Below, in pieces: positions 20,803 through 34,000 of a stretch of 64,000 bases of DNA. Where the stretch lies: the NCBI RefSeq assembly GCF_033568475.1, contig NC_133122.1, positions 20,219,206 to 20,283,205 on the forward strand, given 5' to 3'. A model generated the notes under the pieces. That model searched no databases. It saw only the letters and a list, made by a program, of their open reading frames with translations, and was not told the DNA's origin. Both the position numbers and the translations under genes were made by a program. The DNA is from Henckelia pumila (Eukaryota > Streptophyta > Magnoliopsida > Lamiales > Gesneriaceae). Within the stretch, counting starts at the first letter, position 1. Each line of letters opens with the position of its first letter.

Positions 20803-21832
20803 GGGGAGTGTTATTTACACTTAAAAAAGTGTTAATAACACTCCATCTTATGAGTTTAAGTTTTATATAGACAAAATTATCCCTAATATTACTTTCCTTA
20901 TATTATAAAATATATATTTACCATTAAAAAAACCACCTCAAGTTATATCATTTTATTTGTCAACGTCTAAAATTTTATTATCTCAAAAAAAATTTCATGG
21001 TTTTTAATAAATTATAAAAAAAACATAAATTTTTTTTTGTTGATCTTAAAATTAAATTATTAATATTTTATTCAGAATTTTATAAGGTATACAATGTTTA
21101 CAAAATTTTGTTTTACCAAAATTTGAATCAATTCCTGGGATAAGATTTAAATTTTTATATATTAAAAGATAAAATATTTTATTATTTCATAATATTTTTG
21201 ACAGTGTATAATCTAGTTATTAAGAACATAATTATGATGATATAAAGATATTATTTGAACTCTATTCATTTCTATATATATTTTTGAACTCATTTATTTA
21301 ATATAGATGTATTAAAATCAATATTTTGCTATTTATTTTTGGTATAGAAGAATTTTTACCACAAATATATTAACTAAAAATTTTATAACTTATATTTTAT
21401 TGATAATAAACTAATAATGTCTCGTTATAAGATATTGTAATAAAATTAAACTTTGACTTTTTAAGTTGCAGTAAAAACATAATAAAATGTATGGAATAAA
21501 TAATGAAAAACATAATAACAAAATATTTATTTCAAAAATTAGAAATATAATTAATAATGAAAAATCGTTATGATGAATAATATTTTAAATTACTCAACAT
21601 AATAATATTTTCTTATTGTTCTATATTTTAAAATACGGAATAATTAAATAATAAAAATTATTTTTTGAATTATTAAAGTCCTATATAATTAATTATTTTA
21701 GGAATAAAAATTACTAAAAAATTTGCCCAAACAAGAAGAACAATCAATGGAAGGATAGTATAGTCCATTTTTATGACAAAAATAAAAAGTGGAGTGAAAT
21801 TAACAAATAGTGGAGTGTAAATAACACTACCC
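20803..21832. mobile_element. Mutator-like MITE with 9-bp target duplication
   Basis: A perfect 9-bp duplication AACTTTTAT (20794-20802 and 21833-21841) flanks inverted ends GGGGAGTGTTATTTACACT and GGGTAGTGTTATTTACACT (18 of 19 identical). A 9-bp duplication is typical of Mutator-like elements. The 1030-bp interior is extremely AT-rich and has no coding capacity. The right subterminal region repeats AGTGGAGTG. Confidence 0.85.
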
Positions 21833-21841
21833 AACTTTTAT

Positions 21842-23150
21842 CAAATCAATTAGTTAGTATAATAACCTCTGTTTTGATTATACACCAGCGGTCATTTGCA
21901 CGTTTTAGTGCTTAAACATTTCAATAATTATCTAAACATGATCATTTTTATTTTCAAATTGATGGCATGGACGAGACAGAACGACTCTACGAGTCCAACT
22001 AATTTTGACAGCCAAACACTTTTTATCTAATCACCGTCAAATATCAATGCAAAAAAGGTCGTTGATATATGTTAGTGGGTGGAGTACTGGCACTTTACCA
22101 GATCAGCATTCCTCCCTAACAACATTTTATAATACTAGCTTGTCGCATAGGACTTGCCTAGTACGATTTACTTGACTAGTATAGTTTGCAGGTTATTGTG
22201 TTAGTTTGATGATTTACCTAGCGCACAACGAAAAACAGCGACTGCATATCCTCACGTCATAACAAAATTAAAAACTCATCGATATATGATATAATTCATA
22301 AAAATTTAATTTTCCTCAACAAAATGCATGTACAAAGATGTCAAGGATTTATTGACCTAGTGACTAGTGACAAGGATGAGTACTCGAGACCCTCGAGCAT
22401 GTTTAAACGACAAAAACTTTGCTTCAGTGCCTACATTTGTTTTGTCCACTAATTAGTTCAAATTCTATAAATAATAGTCTCATGCATCATAATCTCATCT
22501 AACTATGTTGATTTATCGTTTTCATATATATATTATATATGTTTATCATTTTATTCACGAATCCAACGATGCCTTAGATACATTAGATTAAAATACCACT
22601 GACATGGATAACCTAGATAGTTTAGATAAAATATCATCACGACATTTAAAAAAAATATATCCAAAACGATGTTTTCACGTTTATATATACTAATGTTTCG
22701 GCGTGCACATATAATATTTTTTTAATTAATTTGGTTTTTATTCAAATAAGAGCAATATCATAATTATAACAATTATCGAAAGACTAAACTGTAATTTTAA
22801 ATATCGAAAATAAGAACAAAGTAACAAAACAAAAGAAAAACGAAATGTAATATCTATACCGTGTAAAGGCAAATTTGGGGGGAAAAATGGTACCCTCGTT
22901 TGCCTAGTAGCGGATTCTTTATATATAGTATAAACATATATATTTATTTATTTTAGTGTTATAAATTTAAATTTGGCTGGATTCATGCGAGGCTTTTATT
23001 TTTCTAATAGTAAGTTTATGCATTGAAATGATATCATAAACAGCCTTTCTATGTGATGAAGAATATAATATGATATTTTTTTAAAAAAAAAAAACCAAAC
23101 ACAAAATTAGAATTAAAGAAATTTATTTCAACGCCACTATATTTTATAAA
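21842..23150. other. Gene-free AT-rich DNA
   Basis: About 1.3 kb with no convincing coding region, RNA gene or repeat structure. Confidence 0.5.
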
Positions 23151-23152
23151 AG

Positions 23153-23322
23153 TGAGCAAGTTTTTTGTGAGATAATCCCACCGATCTTTATCTGTGAAAC
23201 GGTCAACTCGGCATATAGTTACGATAAAAATTAATATTTGTGACATAAAAAATAATATTTTTTCATGAATTAATCAATTAGGAGATCAGTCTCGCAAATT
23301 TTATTTGGGAGATTGTCTCAAA
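23153..23322. repeat. Dispersed plant repeat (GTGAGACGGTCTC family)
   Basis: The segment opens TTTTTTGTGAGATAATCCC, then GATCTTTATCTGTGAAACGG, and ends near GGGAGATTGTCTCA. I recognise it as a decayed copy of a eudicot dispersed repeat whose ends are TGTGAGACGGTCTCAC palindromes. The class is uncertain. Confidence 0.5.
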
Positions 23323-23339
23323 AAAATTTTGTGTTTGTA

Positions 23340-23530
23340 AAAAAAATACGAGATGGTTTAAAGGTTAATTTTATGAGACATATAGCTTATTGAATCTGAC
23401 TTGTAAAGATATATTAAATCAAAAATATTATTTCTCATTATAAATATGAATCTAATCAAATCTTCTCATCTCATAATTATAAATTTATTAGACAGTATCA
23501 CAAAAAAATCACTCTTTGTGTCTCATACAT
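23340..23530. repeat. Second, more decayed copy of the same dispersed repeat
   Basis: The motifs ATGAGACATATAG, TTGAATCTGACTTGTAAAGA and AAAATATTATTTCTCATTAT follow the order known for the same family. Assignment is by memory and tentative. Confidence 0.35.
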
Positions 23531-23746
23531 AAAAAAATATACAATTGAAAAGAATCGGTTGTGCTTGGATATAATGATTTAAAATCAATAGATTTCAAAT
23601 ATATTCAAATGTATTTTTGTTTTCATGTTTATATGATATTTCATGTTAGTTGGGATAGATTTCAAGTCCATCTAATAATAGATTCATTTGAAACTAGCGT
23701 ATTTGCATACCCATTGTGTGTGACGAAAAATTTGATTTTTTATTAA

Positions 23747-24305
23747 ATTAATTTTGAAAAAATATAATAAATTTATGGTAACAAAAAATGAATATTTATT
23801 GGGTTAAATATTAGTCATAAGTTTATGAGGAGTAATTAAAAGATCATGAATTATATATTTATATTAGTTATTTCCCACCATTATTTTTCAAATAATTTGA
23901 AATTCAAATTGACTTCATACCAAGAGACCAAGTTGGTTTCTCTAAGGTCCTCTCACTTAATAAATAAGGTATTTATTAAAATTAATTTTGAAAAAATATA
24001 ATAAATTTATGGTAACAAAAAATGAATGTTTCTTAGGTTAAATATTAGTCATAAGTTTATGAATAGTAATTAAAAGATCATGGATTATATATTTATATTA
24101 GTTATTTCCCACCATCATTTTTCAAATAATTTGAAATTCAAATTGAGGCCATACCAAGAGACCAAGTTGGTTTCTCTAAGGTCCTCTCACTTAATAAATA
24201 GGTATAGATTATTTTTCAAATAATTTGAAATTCAAATTGAGTTCATACCAAGAGACCAATTTGATTTCTCTAAGGCACTCTCACTTACTAAATAAATAAG
24301 TATAG
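23747..24305. repeat. 234-bp tandem repeat, two full copies plus a partial third
   Basis: Full units start at 23747 and 23981 with ATTAATTTTGAAAAAATATA. The partial third unit (about 24207-24305) holds only the end part with TTTCAAATAATTTGAAATTC and ACCAAGAGACCAA. The copies are very similar, so the duplication is fairly recent. No reading frame runs through it. Confidence 0.9.
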
Positions 24306-25654
24306 ATACATTATAATTTATATAACTAATGTGTAAATAAATAGTATATAAATTTAAAATTAAATATATTATTTTATTGTTAAAAATTAAATAAAAATCC
24401 ATCGATCCAAGCAGAAGTTGATAGATTATTAACGATGATGAATGTAACTAATTAATATTAATATAATTCAAATGTTCTCATTTGTCATTATCCTCCTTCA
24501 ACCAAGACCTAGGGTTCCCATATTCCGATGCCGATGATTCCGTGACTCTTCGATTCAATCTCCATTTGCTTTGAAAATTGGAAATCAATCTACCCCTACT
24601 TTACGTTTCGCAATATCCTGCAGTTCGATTCCTATTGGATTTTCCCCAAAAGAATTGGCGAATTGTGAATCAGGGAGCATCGAACTATGCATTCGGTGCC
24701 TTCAAACGATCTACTTTTGCTCCCACACATGACGTCCTATTGTGGCGGCTCGTTTTCTAATCGTCTGAAACATCTTCAAAAAAGTGATCGGCGTGGTAAT
24801 CTTAGTAGTTAATATTTGCCTTGATCTTCGATTGATTTTTATCGCGGTTCCTGTTTTCGACGGTGGCTTGTCGCTATCTGTTAGTTTCCAGCTATTATTG
24901 TTAAAGTATTCGAAGATTTCTGATAAATTTTGTCATCGGGACGATTTTGATTTGAAATTACCCATCGAGATTTGCTGATCTTTTTGGGATTTCTGTTGGT
25001 TGGGTAACGGCGTGGTATATACTGCGTAGAATTCGTGTTAAGGGAGCTCGGAATCAATATAAGGTACATACGTGATGAAATTGTTGTTGTTATTGCTGCT
25101 CATTGCTTAATGGAATATATATAATATGTGTAACGTATTTGCGCCGTTGCTAGCACGAAGTAGATACCCTAATACTGCTCTTATATCCATTCCCTTAGCT
25201 ATGTTTTATTTTGAGTGTGTTGTAATATTTTGAATACACGTCATGTTAACATGATAACTTTTGTTCCATGAATTTTTAATTCAAGGTCAGATCACACTGA
25301 TTGTAATTACGAGGAAACATGATTGAGATGTAAAAAATATCCATCCCATATTTTAAAGTCACAAGCGATTTCGTTAGTTTATTGTTTTAAGAGTGGAAAA
25401 CAACATTTCAGTTTCGGGGTTGCTTTATTATTTAGTGAAGCCAGTTGAGAAGCGATATAATGGGTTGATAAATTGACTTCATTCCATTTTCATGGAATCT
25501 AAGTTATTATCTCAAAGGATTTCCCAAGAGAATATGAATGTTTTGAATTGAATTAGAAAACACGTGCTTTGGGTCTAGTATACCTTGTAATACAGATCAG
25601 TATCAAATCTGAGGCTGTATTTGTGGCTCTTCTCTTCAGTTTTTACTGCAGTAG

Positions 25655-26800
25655 ATGGAAATTTGTGTTCCATATACTTCAGCTGTTCAAGATAAAAGGA
25701 ACGACGGGGGTTCTGCTGTAGATCCATGCCGTCGTGATCACTGCAACTTAAGGTATCTTTCAATGAATGATTTTGAGACATGTTTGAGTGAATTTCTTAA
25801 TATCGAGGACAAAACTAGTAGCTTCTACCAATTTGCTGACAAGAATGGTGCTGGCAATGTGGTAAGGGAAGACAAACAAGATGGTTTTGACAAGAAAATT
25901 TCCTATAGTTCGGCATCTGATAAATGCATAAGCAAGTCTGCAGCATTTCCGCTTCCTGGTGAACCTATATCCTCCGTAGATGGATTTTTGGTTCGAAAAG
26001 GAAAGCAGGAGGATGTCATAACTGCTGAAGTCTCTGAAGCACATGGCTGTGGTAAATCTGTTATTCAGCACTGTCCACGATCCATATTACTGCCTGTAAG
26101 TCTTTCCATCTGGTCTTTTGGCCAGTTCATTTTAGCATTTTCTGATGGTTGTATAAGCTATCTTTTGTGAAATGTACCGTGCCAGGTAATATATTTTGGC
26201 TGAAGACACTCACAAGAGCAGATATCATTATCATGTCAACCTTTGCACATAATATTCTTTCTTTGATTCAATTATAGCTACTTTTATTTTCATCTTTCGA
26301 CATCACATTGGATCCCAATTTGGAGAAAAGATACTTAATAGTTCATGAATTCAGGTCTTCAGAGTCCACTTTTTAACATCTCTATTATTTTGTTTTGTTG
26401 TTTTAAATTTATCGTATTACCTCAGAAATCTTCAAAGATTGTATCTGCCATGAAAGGTAGCCGTGAAAAGCAGGGTATTGAACATAAGAAGCTCTCTGTG
26501 ACCTGGGCCCCTGATGTCTATGATCCAGTTCCAACAGCAGCGTCACATGTTCCATCAAACAAAAATCACCGCTATCGCAATGATGGCAAGAGGTATGGGA
26601 AGAGCAAGCTGAAGGGAGGAGGTAAATCTTCACGAGGAAGCAAGGGCAAAGACAAGAAACAAGTTCATAAAAACAGTGGGGGTAACAAGGTCAAGCCCAT
26701 ACGCGATGATAATGGATTGGTTGGTTTTACAAAGCCTGTGACGGGTATCGAAATTATAATGTCTGGTGTCCATACCCCTTACGTGGAAGTAGTTTTCTGA
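25655..26800 (+). CDS. Plant protein of unknown function with SVTWAPDVYDP motif
   Basis: Coding exons are 25655-26095 and 26426-26800, joined at GT 26096 and AG 26425, giving 271 residues. A 5' leader intron (about 25064-25651) is likely: the acceptor TTTACTGCAG lies 3 bases before the ATG, and those 3 bases are an in-frame stop TAG, which fixes the start. I do not recognise a named domain. The N-terminal half is polar and acidic with LNDFETCLSEFLNIEDK-like helix character. The C-terminal half has the motif KKLSVTWAPDVYDPVPT, then a strongly basic Gly/Lys/Ser-rich segment (KSKLKGGGKSSRGSKGKDKK), then a short hydrophobic tail. The motif looks like one shared by unnamed plant proteins. The basic part suggests nuclear location or nucleic-acid binding, which is inference only. 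Confidence 0.8.
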
Positions 26801-27576
26801 AGAAGTCTGTCACTGGTTGTCCTTTCCAATATCAGAAGCTACTTAATGAGGGGCCTATGTTCTTAAATAGCATGTGTTCTTTCATCTCACCCATGTAAAT
26901 AAATAAATAACTATGGGTGAGTCTTTTTGGTCAGTTTAACTTGCAAGTGAAACGGAGAAGTGTTCGTGGCTGTCGTACCATGTTTTAAAGATTTTGGTGT
27001 GACGTACTTGAGGTTCACACCACACTTTTTGTGTTTTGGGATTTGGATTGGTTGTGAGTTTGTGACTAATTAATTCGCTCTTTTATCCTTAGATCGAATG
27101 AGTCCCATAGTATTTGGATAGCCTACTTACTAGCAAATTCAGTTATCATATAGAATTCGACGATAGTACTTACGGTTTAAAATTGATTTTGACATTCGGG
27201 TTCAATAACAATATATAAACTTCATGTAGTTAAATTAAAATTGTACCATTGGATGTATTTTGAGGTACTAACTTTATGTTACACTTAAGAGGCGTCCATG
27301 TTACCGGGGTAGATGTAATTACTTATGATATGATAAATGTATATCAATCGGACTTCAACATAGATCTAATAAAGTATTTCATGGTCGTCATCCAAGTTCT
27401 CTAATTTTGGGAACTTGTATCCCTTGTCACTGTATAAGCTCAGGGGATTTGCTGTTAAAAACTTCTGTCACGAAACTGTTGAGAAGAATTAACCGTATTA
27501 ATTGAAATACAGTTGAATAAAAAACTAACTAGAGAATGTGTTTTTTCATTATCACACTATTACTTAGTTCAACGAT
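26801..27576. other. Intergenic region and 3' flanks of two convergent genes
   Basis: The upstream gene (plus strand) and the RRM gene (minus strand) end towards each other here. It probably contains the 3' untranslated region of the former. I see no other feature. Confidence 0.5.
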
Positions 27577-27702
27577 ATGCAGAGCTTGGAAATTTGTGGG
27601 AAAAAAATTAACCATAAGCAGCTTAGGTAGGTGATTTCTATGCAGAGCTTGGAAATTTGTGGGAAAAAATTAACCATAAGCAGCTTAGGTAGGTGATTTC
27701 TA
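27577..27702. repeat. 63-bp tandem duplication
   Basis: Two copies start ATGCAGAGCTTGG at 27577 and 27640 and are nearly identical. They lie about 110 bp beyond the stop of the minus-strand RRM gene, probably in its 3' untranslated region. Confidence 0.9.
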
Positions 27703-27814
27703 TTGAAATCACAAATCCATACATTGTTTCTATAGAAGCCAATATCTCTCAATCCAATACAACAAGATTTTCCGGACCAATCAATCTCCATAATTGATAT
27801 AACATCATAAAGCA

Positions 27815-29648
27815 TCATCCACACCATCCAATTGTCTTGTTTGTTGTGAACCCCATGTCAGTAGACTGTGAGTTAAGCTGCACATCTTGTCGAGGAGGTT
27901 GTCGAGGCTGCGCTTCCCTCGGCCTAGCTGGGTCTACGAAAATCACCCACCCATCAAGGAACTTGGCGTTCATACCCTCTCGCGCCTTCTCGGCTTCTTC
28001 AACTGTCTCATAAGTAATAAAACCAAACCCTTTCGATCTTCCGGATGCTCTGTCAATTATCACTTTGGCTGCATAACAAACAAAATAGTTTAGAAATTGA
28101 ACCAGTCGATCTGTGACAGTGGCCTGTTTGTTTGGGTTTTCAATTTCCAGTCAATTCAGTAAAAAGATTTATGATGTTATCCGTTCATTCAAGAACCCAT
28201 GTATATCCAAACAGTCGGGTAAAACAAGGAAACTGTCCATATATCTAGATATCAGGAGATATATGCATTACCCTCGCGAAGCCGGCCAAATGAAGCAAAG
28301 GCATTATAAAGATTTTCGTCGGTGGTGGCTCTTGAAAGACCTGTGTCGTCAACATCAAGACAAGTGTTGGTCCCTCTTAAGATATGATCATAAAATATGC
28401 AAGAAAGAAGACCATTTCTAAAGTAGACCCGAACAGAATTAGAAGCCATAAGTTATAGGTTGTAAGGACTGGTGAACTTGTAAGTGTGAGCTACGGATGT
28501 GCAAAGATGAATCGTGTGGCTCCTAAAGCGAAAAATTGTTCGAGGTAACAGAGATATAGAAGAGATAAGATCAACACAAGCATTCATATGCTTACAATCT
28601 ATAGGTTTTCTAACTCTAGTTATAAGACCAATCAATTTCGAGTATCTCGCACCCACATATATGAGCATGCAAGTAAAGAGATACAATGGTTACGTCAAAC
28701 TCCTTATACACTTAAAAATTTAACTTGGAGACTTCCCGAGAATGACACATGAGCTAAGATACTAGATTTTGACTCACTTTTATTCCTTGTCTAAATTGAA
28801 GACACAGTCACATCTCACTCTCTTTATCATGCTGATGCAAAGACTGGTGATGGTTTAACTGAAAATTTTGAAATTTTCGCATCCATGTCGAGGTAGATAG
28901 GACAGTAATTTTGTGTTCTATATTTTTTTCCACACAATTTTTCATTTGTCACATCCAGGGAAGATAAATATGAAAGCTACAGATACAAAGTACTATATTT
29001 TATCTAAATGAACACCAAGGTTCAAGCATTGACAGAATGTCGTCGAACAGAAGAATTATCCATACTACTCTGAGAACATTAACACGATGTGAATGAAAGA
29101 AAAAAAGAGGAAGCTTGAAAAAAAAGGAAGTCATCCAATCAAAGAATCTTCGCACTTTCCTTGGTTTCTACATTCAAAAGAAAGGACACATTTCAGAAGA
29201 CTATATATCAAAGGGGATGCAAGCAAAAGAAAAAAGAAGAGCATAGTAATTTTACAACAATGAAATTGTCCGATCAACCATTAGTAGAGACAAGAATATG
29301 ATGAAAAATCCCCCTAAATACAAAATAAAGATTCAAAAATTACATAAAATCGTTAAACAAAACGTGGTGGATGGGCTTTTGCACAGATTCACCATCCATT
29401 CTATTATGCTGACCATTAATTTACAGAAACACTAAGGGCAGGTAACAGAAAGTGCACAAAAATTGCAAAAACAACTTCATGAAACGAACAACCAAACATT
29501 CGGCTACACGTATACCGCTAATGAAGAGCTTGGGAGTAGTGAGAGTGACAAGGGTAGAATTGGGTCGAATCGAAGCGAAGTGCGAGCGAAGAAGTGGCGA
29601 TGGCGCCGAAGATCCACTCAGGACGCGCCGAAAAGCAGCGAACGCCAT
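27815..29648 (-). CDS. Organelle (mitochondrial-type) RRM protein, ORRM2-like
   Basis: Exons on the minus strand are 29648-29516, 28340-28272 and 28068-27815, each junction keeping GT-AG and frame, for a product of 151 residues. Residues 1-38 are rich in Ala, Arg, Ser and Leu without acidic residues, a typical mitochondrial targeting peptide. The RRM follows: RNP2 is KLFISGL (about 40-46) and RNP1 is RSKGFGFITY, with the conserved MNAKFLDGWVIFVDPARPRE end. The tail is short and Pro/Gln-rich with no long Gly-rich region, unlike GR-RBPs. This matches the ORRM2-type small RRM proteins, known as factors of organelle C-to-U RNA editing. Intron 1 is about 1.2 kb. The assignment to ORRM2 rather than a close paralogue is by memory. 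Confidence 0.88.
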
Positions 29649-30150
29649 TTGAATTTAGCTTTTTGAACAAATAGCGGAGGCTGATTTGATTTGCGTTGCA
29701 AAGTTCCGATCTTGGAATGGAACTGGAAATTAAAAAATCCGGGTTTAGGGTTTTAGTAGAAAGTCAGCTTGAGAAGTAAAACCGGTTCTTTTATAATTCT
29801 CACAATCTTTTTTTCTTTTTACAAAAAAAAAAAAGTTATTTGAACCACCACGGGATTTTTGCATTCGGACCCCCTGTAAAAGTTTTAATTGTCGTAAAAC
29901 CCCCTGTGATAAATCAATTGGCTTAATGCTCCTCGTGATTTTAAAACTTTGGCACACGGCCCCCTTCAACTGGTGGTGTGAGTACACGCGTTGTACATGC
30001 GAATTTTTATTGATTTTTGGTACTTTTTGTACATGGTTTGACTTTATTTCCCTTTATTATTCTCTCTTTTTTTATTTTTTTCTCTTTATTTCACAAGTCG
30101 TTGGGTTTGTTTGGCTGTATCAGAGGGAATAATAATTGAAGGCAGCAACA

Positions 30151-30593
30151 ATGGAATCTCAATCTCAAAGCCGATGCAGAAAATCCATGAAGCCCAACTT
30201 GGATTTAAGGTATCCGAACACACCAACTTGTTTCTGCAAGATTTTGGCCGATATTAGGGTTGTGGTTTCTGAAAAAAAAAATCAAAAGGAACGTTGTATT
30301 ACTGTTGTGCGAAGAATCATTGCGAATTTTTTCGTTGGTGTAAACCCCAAAGCTATAGCTTGCTACCAAATGAAGGTGAAGGTGAATCATTTGGTGACAT
30401 AGGTGTAAGTTACAGTAGCTACGATGGTGTTGAGAGGCAACATGAAGAAGCAAAAATTCTATCCAAGGTGCAAGAGACCAAGAACGATTCACTTTCCACT
30501 ACAAGTGCTTCACTTTCCACTGGATATGTTCATGTTAGTTGGGTTGCTACGATTTTCTTCCTCTTGGTGCTCATCGTTTTCTTGGTCAAGTGA
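30151..30593 (+). pseudogene. GRF-type zinc-finger protein with C-terminal membrane segment (MULE accessory gene)
   Basis: The N-terminal part (MESQSQSRCRKSMKP) leads into a GRF-like zinc finger: CFCKILADIRVVVSE, then YYCCAKNHCEFFRWC, fitting the C-x-C...C...C-x-F-F-x-W pattern. A polar, Ser/Thr-rich linker and a strongly hydrophobic C-terminal helix (WVATIFFLLVLIVFLVK) end the protein. The two halves lie in different frames. The shift falls at the A-run near 30272-30281, so one base has been gained or lost, or this is a sequencing error in a homopolymer. Without it the product would be about 147 residues. Short GRF proteins with C-terminal hydrophobic ends are common in plant genomes. Its place inside the MULE, opposite to the transposase, suggests a transposon-borne gene. 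Function unknown. Confidence 0.75.
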
Positions 30594-31061
30594 AGCATGT
30601 ATTGTATTTGAATGGTGTTTGTACTCTTTTAGTTTCTGTCAACTTGAATTAGGCAAATGAATGTAATGTAGTTAATTCCTGCCATATTTTGTTGTTATGA
30701 ATGAAGAAAGTTTGATTGTGGTAATCAACATTTTGTATTTTCTTTGTTAAGGTTAGCTTAATGTGGATTTGGAAATAAGATTGCAATAAACATTTTATGA
30801 TCATCATAAAATGATAACAACACAAAATGACACCAAATATAACAATCTAGATAATGGATCTGATAGTCTGCAATTCATAAAGTACCAAAACATACACCAA
30901 AAACTCAAAATACAAAAAATTGCATCATGTTTGTTCCATCCCATCTTAAAAAATTAGCATATTCAAGACATATATAAAAAAACTAGCCAGAATTCTTTCA
31001 TTCCAAAAACTCTACTACCAATTATTCCAGACAAACAGGAGCATATCCACTTCTGAATTTT

Positions 31062-34000
31062 TCATCTTAAAGCACTTGCACTTGAGCTTGCATTTTTTCC
31101 TCCAACATGAACTGTTGCACTAGATCTTGCACTTCTTCCTTGTGTTGAACCATGGATAGTGGCAGTTGCAGCTGCTTTAGAGATACCTTCTCCAGTTGCA
31201 GCGGCTCTTGCTCTAGCTCTTGAACTTGCACTAGCACTGGCACTGACACTAGCACTAGCACTGACACTTCCATGTAGATTGTCCATTGCACTGTATTGAG
31301 TATTGGCTCTTCTTCTTACCCTTGAATGACAATTTGATGCTCTGGTTGAAGATGCTTGAGGAAAGCTTTCAGCTTCCTGTGTTTCCTGCCATAAATTTTA
31401 AAAATTATATACATAAATACATGAACACAAGATCTATTGACAGATACCTGAGGATTTGTATTTGGAACTTGGCTTGCTGGCCTCCTTGGTGACTGTCTTG
31501 GTGCTGTAGATGACTGTGTTTCTGGGCCTTCAGTTCTTTGTCCAGCAGCTCCCTATAATTGAAAGTTTGGTCAAAATGTTTGAGAAACATTGTATTGGAA
31601 TATCTGAATCGATTGTTACCTTGCACATTTTTTATTTTGGATGAACTGGATTTTTACAAGTTGCTCTGTTGTGTCCAAGCTCCAAGCACTTTGAACAAGT
31701 ATGAGTGAGTCCCTTTCTTGTAGACATGCTACTGCCACCCTCATCTGCTTCTCTTCTTCTCGTTCTTTGAGGTCTTCCTTTCTTTCTCTTATATATTGGT
31801 GCATTCAATGGTTCACCTTGTGTTTTGCACCAATCAGCTTGTCCAGGCACGGCATGAATCATGTGTGAATAAATCCTCAAATATTCACTCTTCCTATAAT
31901 ATTTATCAACAAAATTTTCCAATTTCTGTCTATTTTCACCGATGGCAGTGCATGCATGAGCGCAAGGATACCCACAAAGCTGGAACATACCACATGTACA
32001 TGTCTTCTTGTTCAAATCAACCACATATTGACTAAGTACACCTTGAGAAGACAAGCACTGGATTTGGAATTCATTTTCCCCACAGTATATTGCAAAAAAA
32101 TTTCTGGAGAATTTTTTATTCTTATTGATCCTTCTCATTATATTGGGACAAATCTCACCAATATATCTCTCTATTTCAATTTTCTTCTGTTGAATCCTCT
32201 TCATCATTTTATTCCTTATGCACTCCAACATTGTTATTATTGGTTTGTCTCTAGCCTCCAAGATCGAGCTATTGAATGATTCACACAAATTGTTCACTAC
32301 TACATCTGACAAACAAACAGTGGGAAAATGACTTCTAGCCCAATGAATCGGTGGAATGTTTTGGAGCCACTCATAAGTTGTCTTATAACTAGCATTTATC
32401 TTTAGATCAATTTCAAAAATCTTCTTCATGTGAACATCAAACTCATTTTTATTTGCGGTAGTATCAGCTTTCCAAAACAGACCCTTCAATTCTACTCCCC
32501 TGTATTTTTTTTTTGAAGTTTTGATACATGTGTCGTAAGCAATACCTATGCTGAGAATTAGGCACCAAATCCTTCAAAGCCTCAATAAGACCCTTTTGTC
32601 TATCTGAGATAAAAGTCCATATATCATCTCCCAAACCTCCTATATCTTCTAGCAACTCACTTAGAAACCAAGTCCAGTTTTCTCGGTTCTCTACTTGTAC
32701 TATAGCCAATGCAATAGGAACCATGTTGTCATTACCATCCCTACCAACAGCAGCTAATATCTGTCCACCATGTACTGTTTTCAGAAAGCAACCATCGAGT
32801 CCAATAATAGGCCTACATCCTGACAAAAAACATCATTTCATTGCTTGCAAACTGTAATACAACTTATCAAAGGTTAGTGGCTCAAAGTCTTCTCTCTTCC
32901 TAATTATAATCTTACTGCCTGGATTATATTTCAACATTGTCTCGCAATAATCTCTAAGTAACTGGTATTGGACACCATCAATCCCTCTTATCTTCTGAAG
33001 AGCAGCCTTCTTTGCCCTTAAAACTTTCCAATAACCAACTTCTACTGCACATTTTCTCAATATTATATTCTGTAGTTGATCGATCTTGATATCTGGATTA
33101 TCTCTTACAATATTTTCAATTCTTCTGCCCAAGTACTTGTAGTTAGCAAATCTGTTGGTATGAGTTCTTGCACAAGTGTGAGCTCCTTTGATTGTTTTGA
33201 TTTGGAATGTTGGACCACCTTGAACCAGTGAAGCATGAATCCTCCAATCACAACCGTGTTTACAAACACCGGTTATCCTAGTTTTCTCATTATTTTTCAA
33301 CACCAACTCATAATCCATTCTAACCATGCAATCTCTAAGAACCTCCCTGAACTCTGTTGCATTCTTGAATTTCATACCAACCACAAGTTTGAAATCCTTC
33401 ATATTATGCCCCTCTTTATAAGTTGGATGCTTAGAGCCATCATTATCAGATCCATCAAGACTAATGAGTTCATCTTCCTCACCATCATCACTTGCCCAGT
33501 TAGCTGCACTATTTGAATCTTCATTCCTTTTTCTCTTCTCACAAACTTTGCTCTTACCTTTGTTGTCTTTCCTAATCATACTCTCTTTCATCCCTTCTCC
33601 TACAACACCTTCTTCAGCAAAAATATCCTCTTCATCACTCCCAATAACACCTTTCAACATTTCATCTGTTGAATCATCATCGAAACTTGACTTCTCAACT
33701 CCAACTGAATAGTTTTCATCTGAAGAATCATCAAATTCACTGCCATCACTAATCCCTTCATGAATGTCATTGTAGTGATCATCAAAGTTACGTGGCTGTT
33801 GATTGGAAGCATTGTCTCCAACATTTTCAGTAGGATTTGGTTTAGATTCAGACAAATTAGGACCAGAGCAATAAAAATTCTCATGGACTTGTGTATTATC
33901 AGCAAGGGATTCATCATCTAAGCTAGCATTCTCAGTAGGTTTAGGGCTAGCTACAGATTCCTTGTGATATTCAATATAACCTACTGGTTTTGAGTGTATA

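Noticed and set aside
23560-23750. Possible Tourist MITE starting GGTTGTGCTTGGATATAATG
   Set aside because: A plausible left end resembling the UNC93-intron MITE, but no inverted right end or duplication could be found.
30205-30492. Minus-strand frame opposite the GRF gene
   Set aside because: Shadow of the plus-strand zinc-finger gene, with no recognisable domain.
31062-31291. Overlapping Val/Leu-rich and Ser/Ala-rich frames on the minus strand
   Set aside because: Both arise from a low-complexity repeat; only the Ser/Ala-rich frame fits as the tail of the transposase gene.
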